Made by a program: the position numbers and the translations under genes
Source of the DNA: Chlamydiota bacterium
Lineage (GTDB): Bacteria; Chlamydiota; Chlamydiia; Chlamydiales; Rhabdochlamydiaceae
Direction: 5' to 3'
NCBI GenBank assembly: GCA_011065225.1
Contig: JAAKFC010000012.1
Span: 1-15,950, forward strand
Length of the DNA stretch: 15,950 bases
Shown: positions 7,977 to 14,482 of the stretch, in pieces
How the letters are laid out: the number at the start of each line of letters is the position of its first letter
How positions within the stretch are numbered: the first letter of the stretch is position 1
The notes under the pieces: generated by a model
The model's database searches: none
Told to the model about the DNA's origin: nothing
What the model saw: only the letters and a program-made list of their open reading frames with translations

Positions 7977-8986
7977 AATTCTGTCTTGATTTTTTCGATG
8001 AAGGAATTTTTTACGAGACGGCTGGCGCCGAGAATGCTGTTGATGAAGGCTTCGGGAGGAGATTCCCCATGGCATTTCATTACGATTCCATCTGCTCCAC
8101 ACAGGATCGCTCCAGGATACTCGGCATAGCTGAGGCGATGTTTTAGGGCGGCAATGATTGAACGGATGCCCGGAATGACTTCGAGGGGGCCGAGGTTTTC
8201 CATTTGTTCGAGGACAAAGCCGGCGATCCCTTCTGAGGTTTTCAAAAATACGTTGCCTGTGAAACCATCGGTGATCAATACGTCGATATTGCCATGAAAG
8301 ACACTGCGCCCCTCGATATTGCCGATGAAGGTGGGGGCATCAATGGGGGAATCTTCGTTGAGGGTTTGCAGAATTTCATAGGCTTTGCGTAGCTCCGGAG
8401 TCCCCTTTTTTTTCTCTTCACCAATGTTCAAAAGTCCGACGATGGGATGGGAAAGGCCGCGGGTTTTCTGGTAGGCAATGCCCATTTTGGCAAATTGGAG
8501 GAGGTTTTCGGCTTTGACATTCACATTGGCTCCTACATCAAGAACGGCAATGGGTTCGAGTTTTGAGGGAATCAGGGTGAGAAATGCAGGGCGATCAATG
8601 CCGGGAAGCATTGGCAAGGAAATTTTTGTTTGGGCGAGAAGAGCGCCGGAATTTCCTCCAGAAATGAAGGCATCGATTTCAAAAGTCTTGAGTTTACCAA
8701 TTCCGACAGCCATCGAGGAATCTTTTTTGCGGCGTACCGCCAGCAAGGGATCGTCCTCCATTGTCACTTCTTCTGTTACAACATGACAATGAAAGTCTTC
8801 AGGAGTGGGGACATTTTCAAATACATCTTTCGTGGCAAAAATCGTGAGAACAGGAGGATACTCGCCTTCCCAAGTATGGGAGACGATGGCTTTGAGAAGT
8901 TTGTCGGGAGGTGTTTCACATCCTAAGAGATCGATTCCGATTCTAGGACGGTGATAGTCTTCATTACTCTTCATCTTTTTTTGCAT
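7973..8986 (-). CDS. plsX: Phosphate acyltransferase PlsX
   Basis: Converts acyl-ACP and phosphate to acyl-phosphate, the donor or intermediate for phospholipid synthesis; a peripheral membrane enzyme. It has 337 residues, normal for the family. Visible signatures: RIGIDLLG (15-22, in place of the usual hydrophobic-DAMGGD); EDDPLLAVRRKKDSSMAVG (77-95); FISGGNSGALLA (107-118); DVGANVNVKAENLLQFAKMG (150-169); and FIGNIEGR followed by TDGFTGNVFLKTSEG (239-253). The gene overlaps the end of rpmF. Two starts are possible, ATG at 8986 or ATG at 8974 (333 residues); neither has a clear ribosome binding site. yceD-rpmF-plsX is a gene order shared with many bacteria. FabD/FabH genes that often follow are absent here, replaced by the small membrane protein. 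Confidence 0.94.
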   Translation of the reverse strand: MQKKMKSNEDYHRPRIGIDLLGCETPPDKLLKAIVSHTWEGEYPPVLTIFATKDVFENVPTPEDFHCHVVTEEVTMEDDPLLAVRRKKDSSMAVGIGKLKTFEIDAFISGGNSGALLAQTKISLPMLPGIDRPAFLTLIPSKLEPIAVLDVGANVNVKAENLLQFAKMGIAYQKTRGLSHPIVGLLNIGEEKKKGTPELRKAYEILQTLNEDSPIDAPTFIGNIEGRSVFHGNIDVLITDGFTGNVFLKTSEGIAGFVLEQMENLGPLEVIPGIRSIIAALKHRLSYAEYPGAILCGADGIVMKCHGESPPEAFINSILGASRLVKNSFIEKIKTEL

Positions 8987-9152
8987 GGATTACAAGGCGC
9001 CCAGAATAATGCCCACAATGCATACAAAGCTTATGAGGCAAATGTGAGCCTCCGCAGTTAGAACATTTTCCGAAGTTTTTTGGTTTTTTTGCATGATGAG
9101 AGCGCCGGGAATTTTTGCGGGCATTTGATGTGCGAGTTCGTGGTACAGCCAT
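8964..9152 (-). CDS. rpmF: 50S ribosomal protein L32
   Basis: 62 residues starting MAVPRTRTSNARKNSRRSHHA, the standard L32 N-terminus. The zinc-ribbon cysteines are intact (CSNC, Cys30 and Cys33; CMHC, Cys43 and Cys46), so this is the zinc-binding form of L32. The ribosome binding site AAGGAG (9162-9167) lies 9 nt before the ATG and is the best Shine-Dalgarno in this gene run, suiting a highly expressed product. It sits between yceD and plsX, overlapping plsX by 11 or 23 nt depending on the plsX start. Confidence 0.97.
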   Translation of the reverse strand: MAVPRTRTSNARKNSRRSHHAKKPKNFGKCSNCGGSHLPHKLCMHCGHYSGRLVIHAKKDEE

Positions 9153-9208
9153 TTTTTAAAACTCCTTTTTTTTAGAAGGCCTCAGTATATAGGAATGGGG
9201 GATTTTTT

Positions 9209-9256
9209 TATACACATCTCAGTTCAAAAACCAATTTTTGAACTGGGGGGTGTATA
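9209..9256 (-). promoter_or_regulatory. Two-tier perfect hairpin spanning the yceD stop codon, upstream of rpmF
   Basis: The inner arms 9220-9230 and 9235-9245 are an 11-bp perfect inverted repeat (CAGTTCAAAAA / TTTTTGAACTG) with a 4-nt loop. The outer arms TATACAC 9209-9215 and GTGTATA 9250-9256 add 7 bp after a 4x4 internal loop. The 5' arm in the mRNA encodes the last residues of YceD (TPPSSKIGF), and the stop TGA lies in the 3' arm. On the minus strand the structure is followed by A residues rather than U residues, so it is not a classical terminator. It could shape decoupling, processing or autoregulation of rpmF. Confidence 0.5.
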
Positions 9257-9709
9257 TAGGGTCAACTCGGAAAAGGGTGAGTGGGTCTCTTCTGCGGAGG
9301 CTTTTAAAAATTTTGTTACGTCTTTCCGGTGGGGGCATTTGCCACTATTGCATTCATGAAACTGTGGAATTTTGATGAGTAGGCTACTGCGCACCTCATC
9401 GGCAAAATCATAGATGGCTGATTGGATCTCGCATAGCTCTACTGTGTGGGTAAAATCGTCAACTTCAATGGAGACAATACTTTTTTCATTGCAAATCGAG
9501 CAGGGCATATTGGCTGTTGCTTTGATTTTTAAATCGAGGATCAAATGATTTTTTGCCAAGTAGGCTTGACCAGAAATGGTTACTTTGCCGGTGAAAGAGA
9601 GCTCTTCCTCATTTGTTTCAAGGAAATCGGACTCGAGCACTTCAAAAATTTGTTCCGTGTCATCGTCTTTCAGACGATCGATGTAAATCTTAAGTGGATC
9701 TTTTTTCAT
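9224..9709 (-). CDS. yceD: YceD/DUF177 family protein, L32-associated
   Basis: 161 acidic residues. The family is defined by position next to rpmF and by conserved cysteines; here CSIC (Cys70, Cys73) and CNSGKCPHR (Cys120, Cys125) form a plausible metal site. A central beta-rich region (FTGKVTISGQAYLAKNHLIL) and an acidic segment (HTVELCEIQSAIYDFADEV) match the DUF177 pattern. Family members have been linked to 23S rRNA or large-subunit biogenesis in plants and bacteria; the exact activity is not established. It probably corresponds to C. trachomatis CT809, which precedes L32 (recalled, not checked). The ATG lies 20 nt inside the end of lpxB and has no clear ribosome binding site, suggesting coupling. 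Its 3' end carries the hairpin at 9209-9256. Confidence 0.82.
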   Translation of the reverse strand: MKKDPLKIYIDRLKDDDTEQIFEVLESDFLETNEEELSFTGKVTISGQAYLAKNHLILDLKIKATANMPCSICNEKSIVSIEVDDFTHTVELCEIQSAIYDFADEVRSSLLIKIPQFHECNSGKCPHRKDVTKFLKASAEETHSPFSELTLYTPPSSKIGF

Positions 9710-10856
9710 CTAATAAAGTTTTTAATGTGTTAGCAATTTCTTCTTCTGGTTGTTTTCTTTCTAAGATTTTACCGATTTCCTGACATTTTTCTCTACACTC
9801 TTGAAGTGCTTGATCGGAAGTAAGAAATTGTTTGGCACTATCGTAGAGAGCATTTTCTGTGAAGAGGGGACCATAGAGTTCAGGAAAAATTCTTTTCTTT
9901 GCGATGATATTGACGATGCAGTAATGGGGAAGGCGGATCCGCAGAAGATTTTTGGCGATGAAGAAATCTAAAGGGTCGATTGCATAGGTTACAATCGTTG
10001 GGACGCCATAAAGTGCGAGCTCAAGATTATTTGTCCCCGATTTTGCAATGGCAAGGCTTGCCCGTTTCATCAAAGTGCTATTTTGCGAGGCGCTGGCAAA
10101 TAGGATCCTCTCTTTCGAAAGAATTCCTTCTCTTTGCATCATCTGATCGAGCAATAAGGAAAAAGAAGCTTGCGCTACTGAGATGACGAGAAAGATGTCG
10201 GGATGTTCATCCAAGAGCTTTTTAGCCACTCGTATTTGCTTGGGGAAATTGCGTAAGAGCTCTTTGCGACGGCTTCCAGGGAAGAGGGCCAGAACGCGAT
10301 AGTCTTGATTGACATCGATGGGAGGGGCTTTGTCATTTTCAATTTGCTGGATGAGGGGATGACCAACATAGTCGACTTTTAGTTTTTCGGGATCAAAAAT
10401 CTCTTTTTCAAAAGGAAAAGTAACGAAGAGGTGATCGAGGATCTTTTCCATTTTGGGAATGCGGTTTTTTCCCCATGCCCAGACCGAAGGACAGATATAA
10501 TGGCAGATTTTTCCTGGAAAAGAACGCTTGAAAAGACTTTTTGCCATTGCGAGATTAAAGCCTGGATAGTCGATAAAGAAAACGATATCGGGGTTTTCTT
10601 TCAAAATCAGATTGCGCAAACGGAAAAATTGACGAAAGAGCCTTGGAAGAGCGAAAAAAACATCGACAAAACCCATCACCTGAAATTTTTCCATGGGCAT
10701 GATGCAGTCGAGTCCTGCCCAGCGCATTTTCGGCCCCCCCACACCAAATATCCGAACATTTGGAATTTCTCTATGGAGTTGTTGGACTAGTTTTTCGCCA
10801 TGAAGATCTCCACTGGCTTCCCCAGCAAAGAGAAAAATGGATGGAGAGTCTTTCAT
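9690..10856 (-). CDS. lpxB: Lipid-A-disaccharide synthase
   Basis: Joins UDP-2,3-diacylglucosamine and lipid X to give the beta-1,6 lipid A disaccharide at the inner membrane (GT19 glycosyltransferase). 388 residues from the chosen start. Motifs in order: FAGEASGDLHG (10-20), FGVGGPKM (37-44), FQVMGFVDV (58-66), FFIDYPGFNLAMAK (93-106), YICPSVWAWGKNRI (120-133), VDYVGHPL, LFPGSRRKEL and KSGTNNLELAL (the nucleotide-sugar site). The membrane-binding helical swap near IDPLDFFIAKNLLRIRLPHY is also typical. I chose the ATG at 10856 because it overlaps the hydrolase stop as ATGA and gives the family N-terminus; an upstream in-frame start at 10886 would only add residues that overlap the hydrolase. 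It shows the organism makes lipid A. Confidence 0.95.
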   Translation of the reverse strand: MKDSPSIFLFAGEASGDLHGEKLVQQLHREIPNVRIFGVGGPKMRWAGLDCIMPMEKFQVMGFVDVFFALPRLFRQFFRLRNLILKENPDIVFFIDYPGFNLAMAKSLFKRSFPGKICHYICPSVWAWGKNRIPKMEKILDHLFVTFPFEKEIFDPEKLKVDYVGHPLIQQIENDKAPPIDVNQDYRVLALFPGSRRKELLRNFPKQIRVAKKLLDEHPDIFLVISVAQASFSLLLDQMMQREGILSKERILFASASQNSTLMKRASLAIAKSGTNNLELALYGVPTIVTYAIDPLDFFIAKNLLRIRLPHYCIVNIIAKKRIFPELYGPLFTENALYDSAKQFLTSDQALQECREKCQEIGKILERKQPEEEIANTLKTLLDEKRST

Positions 10857-11602
10857 CGAATTGCTCCTAAAATTTCCCCAAGCCAATTGGCTCCTGCTTC
10901 GAAAACTTCTTTTGAAGTCCCATGGCCCATATGTCCAATTGAAGGCGAGACGATCAATTCAATTGGCGGGGAGCGAAGGCCTTTTTCAAAAGCTGCATTG
11001 GCGAGCTCCCAAACGAGGGAATAGCATTTATCTGTGCCCACACGCATATCGCGATTGCCGATATAAAAACGGATTGTCTTTTCGCAAAGGGCATCGATGT
11101 GATGAGTGAGATTGAATTGTTTTGCTTTGCTTTCAACATTTTCGAATTCATGAGCAAAGGTGAGCTCTGTCATCGGAGCAAATCCGAGGATTGCGCGCAC
11201 TTCATATTGGGTTGCAAATAGTGCAGCAGCTAGACTGCCACGCGAAAGACCCATGAGCCCGATTTTTTCTCGTACAATCCACCCTTTTTCTATGAGGGCA
11301 TCGATGGCAAAATGGATGCTTTTGAGGAAAGGAGTAAGAGGGTCTTTCCCTTCTTGAAATTCTTTTGCCCAAGTGCCAATGGCAAGAGCAGCATTCAGAT
11401 TGGGCCCATGTGCGGGGAGATTGAGTGAAAAGACGCGTATTCCTTTTCCAGCAAGATACACTGCTGGTTGATTATAGGGATCGAGCTCGAGGCTTTCTTG
11501 TCCAGATAGGGAAAAGTAAATCACAGTGGGAAGGCGCCCCTTTTCAAGAGAAGGGCCAATGTGGGCTACTTCTATAGTTGGAGAGAGTTGCAAAACATCC
11601 AT
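10853..11602 (-). CDS. Alpha/beta hydrolase of unknown substrate
   Basis: 249 residues in the alpha/beta hydrolase fold. The nucleophile elbow is GLSRGS (Ser120), the likely acid is Asp185 in GNRDMRVG, and the likely general base is His224 or His227 in SIGHMGHG. PTVIYFSLSG (25-34) gives the first strand and oxyanion region and NLPAHGPN (61-68) the second. The organisation resembles dienelactone-hydrolase or acyl-peptidase-like esterases, but no close family is recognised. There is no signal peptide, so it is probably cytoplasmic. The start at 11602 is chosen because its ATG overlaps the pcnB stop as TAATG; the open frame extends upstream only within pcnB. It ends in an ATGA overlap with lpxB, so it is translated between the two. 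A role in lipid or lipid A precursor metabolism is an inference from position only. Confidence 0.85.
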   Translation of the reverse strand: MDVLQLSPTIEVAHIGPSLEKGRLPTVIYFSLSGQESLELDPYNQPAVYLAGKGIRVFSLNLPAHGPNLNAALAIGTWAKEFQEGKDPLTPFLKSIHFAIDALIEKGWIVREKIGLMGLSRGSLAAALFATQYEVRAILGFAPMTELTFAHEFENVESKAKQFNLTHHIDALCEKTIRFYIGNRDMRVGTDKCYSLVWELANAAFEKGLRSPPIELIVSPSIGHMGHGTSKEVFEAGANWLGEILGAIR

Positions 11603-12855
11603 TAATTTTTCTTTGCCCTTTTTCTTCTCCGGGGCCTGCGCCGCCTCTTTGGTTCTTCCGCTTGAGGCCGTTCCTGAGATAAATAGAGAGTTTGCCACTC
11701 TTCATGGATTTTTTTGAGTCCTGGCTCGAGACAACAGCGCAGCAATAGAAACTTGAGGGCGAGATGGAAATCACTATCTTTAGGAATGCGTTTTCGTTTT
11801 GTTTTCTTTTTATGGAACGGAGTGAGTCGATATTGCCCGAGAAGTATATTCTGCATGCTGTAGCGAAGTCGCCTTGGAAGAATTAAGAATTCTTGGAAAA
11901 GATCCGAGACCAAGATGCGGATGTGATTTTGGATTTGCCCAAGGTGTGGAATTTGTTCTCTTTCTAAAAAATGCGTTTTCAGCCGTTTTTGGAGCAAGGG
12001 ATAGGCCAGCGAGCTGAGAAGTAGAGGGCGTTCCAAATTCTCACTCAAAGGATCCTGGAAAAATCGATCGATTTCCTGCAGATAGGAATAGATGTCTGCT
12101 CCTTCCTCTTCCTTTTCGATGAAATGCGCAACTTCGGGGAGAAGATGACTCATCATCCCGTGTTCGTTCAAAAGCTTTATGAAAGGTTTTGCAGCACCCG
12201 ATTCAAGCATACGAAGCATTTCTTCCAAAACGCGTGCTGGTGCACTTTTTACAATTTCTTCTCTGCATTCCACAAGTGCAATATGGGCATCGGGATCGAC
12301 TTCTAAGCCGAAACGGGCCTGAAATTTCAGAAGCCGGAGCATCCGAACTGGATCTTGTTTGAATCGAACAAAGGGTTGCCCGATCGTACGCAAGTATTTG
12401 CGCTTGATGTCTTCATACCCATTCACGTAATCGATGATCTGCTCCGTAGAGGGATCATAAAAAAGAGCATTGATTGTAAAATCGCGTCTCAGAGCATCTT
12501 CCTCTGGGTATCCCCATTGATTATCGCGCAAAATGAGATCTTCTTTTTCTGGGTCACCTGAACGAAAAGTAGCGACCTCTAAAACCTTTTTCCCAAAGCG
12601 AATATGAGCTAGGCGGAAACGGCGACCAATGAGGATACAATTGCGAAAAACTTTTTTAATTTCTTCTGGTTTTGCCGAAGTGGAAATGTCATAGTCTTTA
12701 GGGCGGTGTCCCAATAGGAGGTCGCGGACACTGCCTCCTACGAGGTAGGCGACAAATCCCGCTGCTTTGAGTTTTTCCACCACGTAGATCGCATGGGTAT
12801 CGACCTTCTCAATCGGGAGTTGATGATCTTCTACAGGGATGATTTTCTGTTCCAA
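11602..12855 (-). CDS. pcnB: Poly(A) polymerase I (PcnB) / CCA-adding enzyme superfamily
   Basis: Template-independent nucleotidyltransferase that adds 3' A tails to RNA and so promotes decay. 417 residues. The head domain has LVGGSVRDLLLG (38-49), then DYD (Asp54, Asp56; catalytic metal ligands), the PAP-specific RNCILIGRRFRLAHIRF (71-87) and RRDFTINAL (123-131). DPVRMLRLLKFQARF (168-182) marks the nucleotide-selecting neck. The C-terminus is a very basic tail (KRRRRPRRRKRAKKN), as in E. coli PcnB. GRRFRLAH and the basic tail favour poly(A) polymerase over a tRNA CCA enzyme. The start codon is TTG, supported by AAGGA a few bases upstream; no ATG or GTG precedes the conserved domain in a better place. 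It heads block B, which leads into lpxB, an association I recall for Chlamydia (CT410-CT411). Confidence 0.92.
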   Translation of the reverse strand: MEQKIIPVEDHQLPIEKVDTHAIYVVEKLKAAGFVAYLVGGSVRDLLLGHRPKDYDISTSAKPEEIKKVFRNCILIGRRFRLAHIRFGKKVLEVATFRSGDPEKEDLILRDNQWGYPEEDALRRDFTINALFYDPSTEQIIDYVNGYEDIKRKYLRTIGQPFVRFKQDPVRMLRLLKFQARFGLEVDPDAHIALVECREEIVKSAPARVLEEMLRMLESGAAKPFIKLLNEHGMMSHLLPEVAHFIEKEEEGADIYSYLQEIDRFFQDPLSENLERPLLLSSLAYPLLQKRLKTHFLEREQIPHLGQIQNHIRILVSDLFQEFLILPRRLRYSMQNILLGQYRLTPFHKKKTKRKRIPKDSDFHLALKFLLLRCCLEPGLKKIHEEWQTLYLSQERPQAEEPKRRRRPRRRKRAKKN

Positions 12856-12901
12856 AGGGTCCTTAATGCTTACTCACTATGAAAGTATCTAAAAACATAT
12901 T

Positions 12902-12929
12902 TTGTCTAAAGAGGTTTTTCTGCTACTCT
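12902..12929 (+). promoter_or_regulatory. Possible promoter of the tyrP-like gene
   Basis: TTGTCT at 12902-12907 and TACTCT at 12924-12929 are separated by 16 nt, with TG one base before the -10 (TGCTACTCT). A start point near 12936 would leave only about 5 nt before the ATG at 12941, implying an almost leaderless mRNA. It lies in the 85-bp divergent gap with pcnB. Confidence 0.33.
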
Positions 12930-12940
12930 TAAAATTTCAA

Positions 12941-14128
12941 ATGTCAAAATCAAAAGTTTTCACAGCCTCTCTCCTTGTAGCAGGAACCGCCATTGGTGCG
13001 GGGATGCTCGCCTTGCCAGTCACGACAGCTGCGGGGGGATTTTGGCCAGCAATTGTGATTTATCTGGTATGTTGGATTTTTTCTGCCTGTACAGGACTTT
13101 TGCTTTTGGAAGCCTGTTTTTGGCTTCCCAAAGATACTAACATAGTCTCACTTTCTTCGCATTTGCTCGGGAAAAAAGGAAAATACGCCAGCTGGGTCCT
13201 CTATCTCTTTTTATTTTACAGCCTGACTGTTGCCTATGCAGCGGGAGGCGGGGGTTTTGTTGCAGCCATTACGAATAATGTCCTTCCCCCTCCAATTGCT
13301 ATCCTGCTCTTTATTTTGATTTTCTCTCCGGTTGTGTATATCGGAACCCATGCAGTCGATCGTCTCAATTTTATTTTTATGGCGGGGTTGACTGTTTCTT
13401 TTGTGGTTTTTATTTTGATCGGCTTTGGCAAAGTCCAAGTTGATTTGCTCGGCAATTTTCATTGGGGCTTTGCCATTCTTTCCCTGCCAGTGGTGTTTAC
13501 CTCCTTTAGCTACCAGGGCATTGTTCCGAGCATGCGCAATTACTTTCATAACGAACCTAAAAAAGTCCGCAAGGTGATTCTTATCGGCAGCAGTATTCCC
13601 GTACTCGTTTATATCATTTGGGAATATCTGATTCTGGGAATTGTTCCTCTAGAAGGAGCCAATGGACTCCTCGCTGCAAAAGAGCATGGGCTTTCTGCAG
13701 TTGTGCCTTTAAAAAATATTGCAGCATCTCCGATAGTGTATGCAATTGGACAAGCCTTTGCCTTTTGCGCACTGACAACTTCCTTTTTGGGTGTGACCTT
13801 GGGGCTATTTGACTTTTTATCGGATGGACTCAAACTCTCCAAAAAAGGAAAAATGCGCATTCTCTTATATTTCTTGGTTTTTCTGCCTCCGACACTCATT
13901 GCGATGCTCTATCCTAAAATTTTTATCCGTGCGCTTAGCTATGCAGGGGGAATAGGGTGTGCTCTGCTTTTGGGACTTTTTCCTGTGATGATGGTTTGGT
14001 CGGGACGCTATCACAAAAATCTTGAAAGACACCACCAGCAACTTGGTGGTGGGAAATTTGTTTTAGGCCTTTTGGCCTTCTTCGTTTTCTTTGAATTGAT
14101 TGTGGAAGGCATCAGCGAGTTGCTTTAA
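12941..14128 (+). CDS. tyrP: Aromatic amino acid (tyrosine/tryptophan) permease, HAAAP family
   Basis: Inner-membrane symporter of the hydroxy/aromatic amino acid permease family; 395 residues and about 11 hydrophobic segments. The TM1 signature AGTAIGAGMLALPVTTAAGG (14-33) is diagnostic for TyrP/Mtr/TnaB proteins, and TSFSYQGIVPSMRNYF is the conserved loop after TM6. The ATG at 12941 places the start directly before TM1. An upstream in-frame TTG at 12902 would add 13 residues but overlaps the best promoter match and has no ribosome binding site; the ATG also lacks a clear one. Chlamydia carries paralogous tyrP genes, in keeping with amino-acid uptake from the host; which aromatic amino acid is carried cannot be read from the sequence. 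The gene is divergent from pcnB. Its stop codon is followed at once by the IS200/IS605-like element. Confidence 0.9.
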   Translation: MSKSKVFTASLLVAGTAIGAGMLALPVTTAAGGFWPAIVIYLVCWIFSACTGLLLLEACFWLPKDTNIVSLSSHLLGKKGKYASWVLYLFLFYSLTVAYAAGGGGFVAAITNNVLPPPIAILLFILIFSPVVYIGTHAVDRLNFIFMAGLTVSFVVFILIGFGKVQVDLLGNFHWGFAILSLPVVFTSFSYQGIVPSMRNYFHNEPKKVRKVILIGSSIPVLVYIIWEYLILGIVPLEGANGLLAAKEHGLSAVVPLKNIAASPIVYAIGQAFAFCALTTSFLGVTLGLFDFLSDGLKLSKKGKMRILLYFLVFLPPTLIAMLYPKIFIRALSYAGGIGCALLLGLFPVMMVWSGRYHKNLERHHQQLGGGKFVLGLLAFFVFFELIVEGISELL

Positions 14129-14129
14129 A

Positions 14130-14138
14130 TGCTATGCT
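14130..14138 (+). promoter_or_regulatory. Possible extended -10 just after tyrP
   Basis: TGCTATGCT fits TGnTATnnT and lies 16 bp before the proposed left end of the mobile element. If used, transcription would run through the whole structured element into the APC permease gene. No good -35 hexamer is seen. Confidence 0.27.
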
Positions 14139-14152
14139 TAGCTTATCCTCAA

Positions 14153-14193
14153 GCGCTGAAAAACACGGTCCTTTAGGGCCGTGATGTAAGCGC
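14153..14193 (+). repeat. Left-end hairpin of the IS200/IS605-like element
   Basis: The inner stem 14164-14171 with 14176-14183 has 8 pairs including one T-G. An outer stem GCGCT 14153-14157 pairs with AGCGC 14189-14193. Imperfect subterminal hairpins of this sort are the binding sites of Y1 (HUH) transposases. Confidence 0.72.
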
Positions 14194-14227
14194 AAAATAT
14201 TCCTTCTTGAAAAAGTTGGAATATTTT
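14194..14227. repeat. 10-bp perfect inverted repeat inside the element
   Basis: AAAATATTCC (14194-14203) and GGAATATTTT (14218-14227) are perfectly complementary around a 14-nt loop. Further hairpins follow at 14238-14253 (TTCGCA-TTTT-TGCGAA), 14256-14271 (GTGGT...ACCAC) and 14301-14319 (CTTAGA...TCTAAG). They lie where the transposase or tnpB gene would normally be. Confidence 0.6.
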
Positions 14228-14335
14228 AAACTGTGTTTTCGCATTTTTGCGAATCGTGGTTTTTAGACCACAAATGGTATTTGGAAAGTATATGTGGTTC
14301 CTTAGAAAAATCCTCTAAGTGGTAAAATACTAAGG

Positions 14336-14471
14336 TAAAAAAATTGAATATGCGAAAACCAAGCATGTTAAAAAGAGGCCGCCGGGACGACGGTCGAAAG
14401 CCTGTGGAGCTGCCCTCATTGGAGGGAGCGTTGAAGCAGGAATCTCTCGCCTTTAGGCGAGAGAGGTTCAA
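14336..14471 (+). ncRNA. Candidate orphan omega RNA / right-end RNA scaffold
   Basis: The right 136 nt of the element correspond to the region that, in tnpB-carrying IS200/IS605 elements, forms the 3' part of the omega RNA (reRNA) bound by TnpB. Visible parts: a G+C-rich stretch GGCCGCCGGGACGACGG (14377-14393), a hairpin with arms GCT/CCCTC (14409-14417) and GAGGGAGC (14422-14429), the conserved-looking GTTGAAGCAGGAATC, and the terminal 9-bp hairpin. The 5' limit is unknown. In such systems the guide is the host sequence that follows the right end, here starting at 14472. Function requires a TnpB or TnpB-like protein encoded elsewhere, which cannot be seen here. Confidence 0.5.
14443..14464 (+). 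repeat. Right-end hairpin of the element
   Basis: A perfect 9-bp stem TCTCTCGCC/GGCGAGAGA with loop TTTA, four bases before the terminal TCAA. No T-run follows, so it is not a canonical terminator, although it lies in the leader of the APC permease gene. Confidence 0.8.
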
Positions 14472-14482
14472 CCTTACACGCT

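Larger units (their letters stand above)
14147..14471 (+). mobile_element. IS200/IS605-like minimal element without transposase or TnpB (PATE/MITE type)
   Basis: The left subterminal hairpin CACGGTCC-TTTA-GGGCCGTG (14164-14183) and the right hairpin TCTCTCGCC-TTTA-GGCGAGAGA (14443-14464) have the same TTTA loop typical of TnpA-recognised ends. The right end then reads GGTTCAA, and TCAA (14468-14471) matches the right cleavage motif known in ISHp608. The stretch GGGAGCGTTGAAGCAGGAAT before the right hairpin is very like the 3' ends of tnpB-bearing elements. TTAT at 14143-14146 is the likeliest left target motif, so the left boundary is approximate. No HUH transposase or TnpB coding sequence is present in the 325 bp; a minus-strand frame at 14226-14471 is only a shadow. 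The element could have been mobilised in trans by TnpA elsewhere in the genome. Confidence 0.78.

Noticed and set aside
14030..14051. 8-bp perfect inverted repeat CACCACCA/TGGTGGTG near the end of tyrP
   Set aside because: It lies inside the coding sequence with codons for His-His-Gln-Gln-Leu-Gly-Gly-Gly, has no T-run, and probably reflects codon choice.
14226..14471. Minus-strand open frame of 81 codons across the mobile element
   Set aside because: It is the antisense reading of the hairpin-rich right end, a common spurious annotation for such elements.
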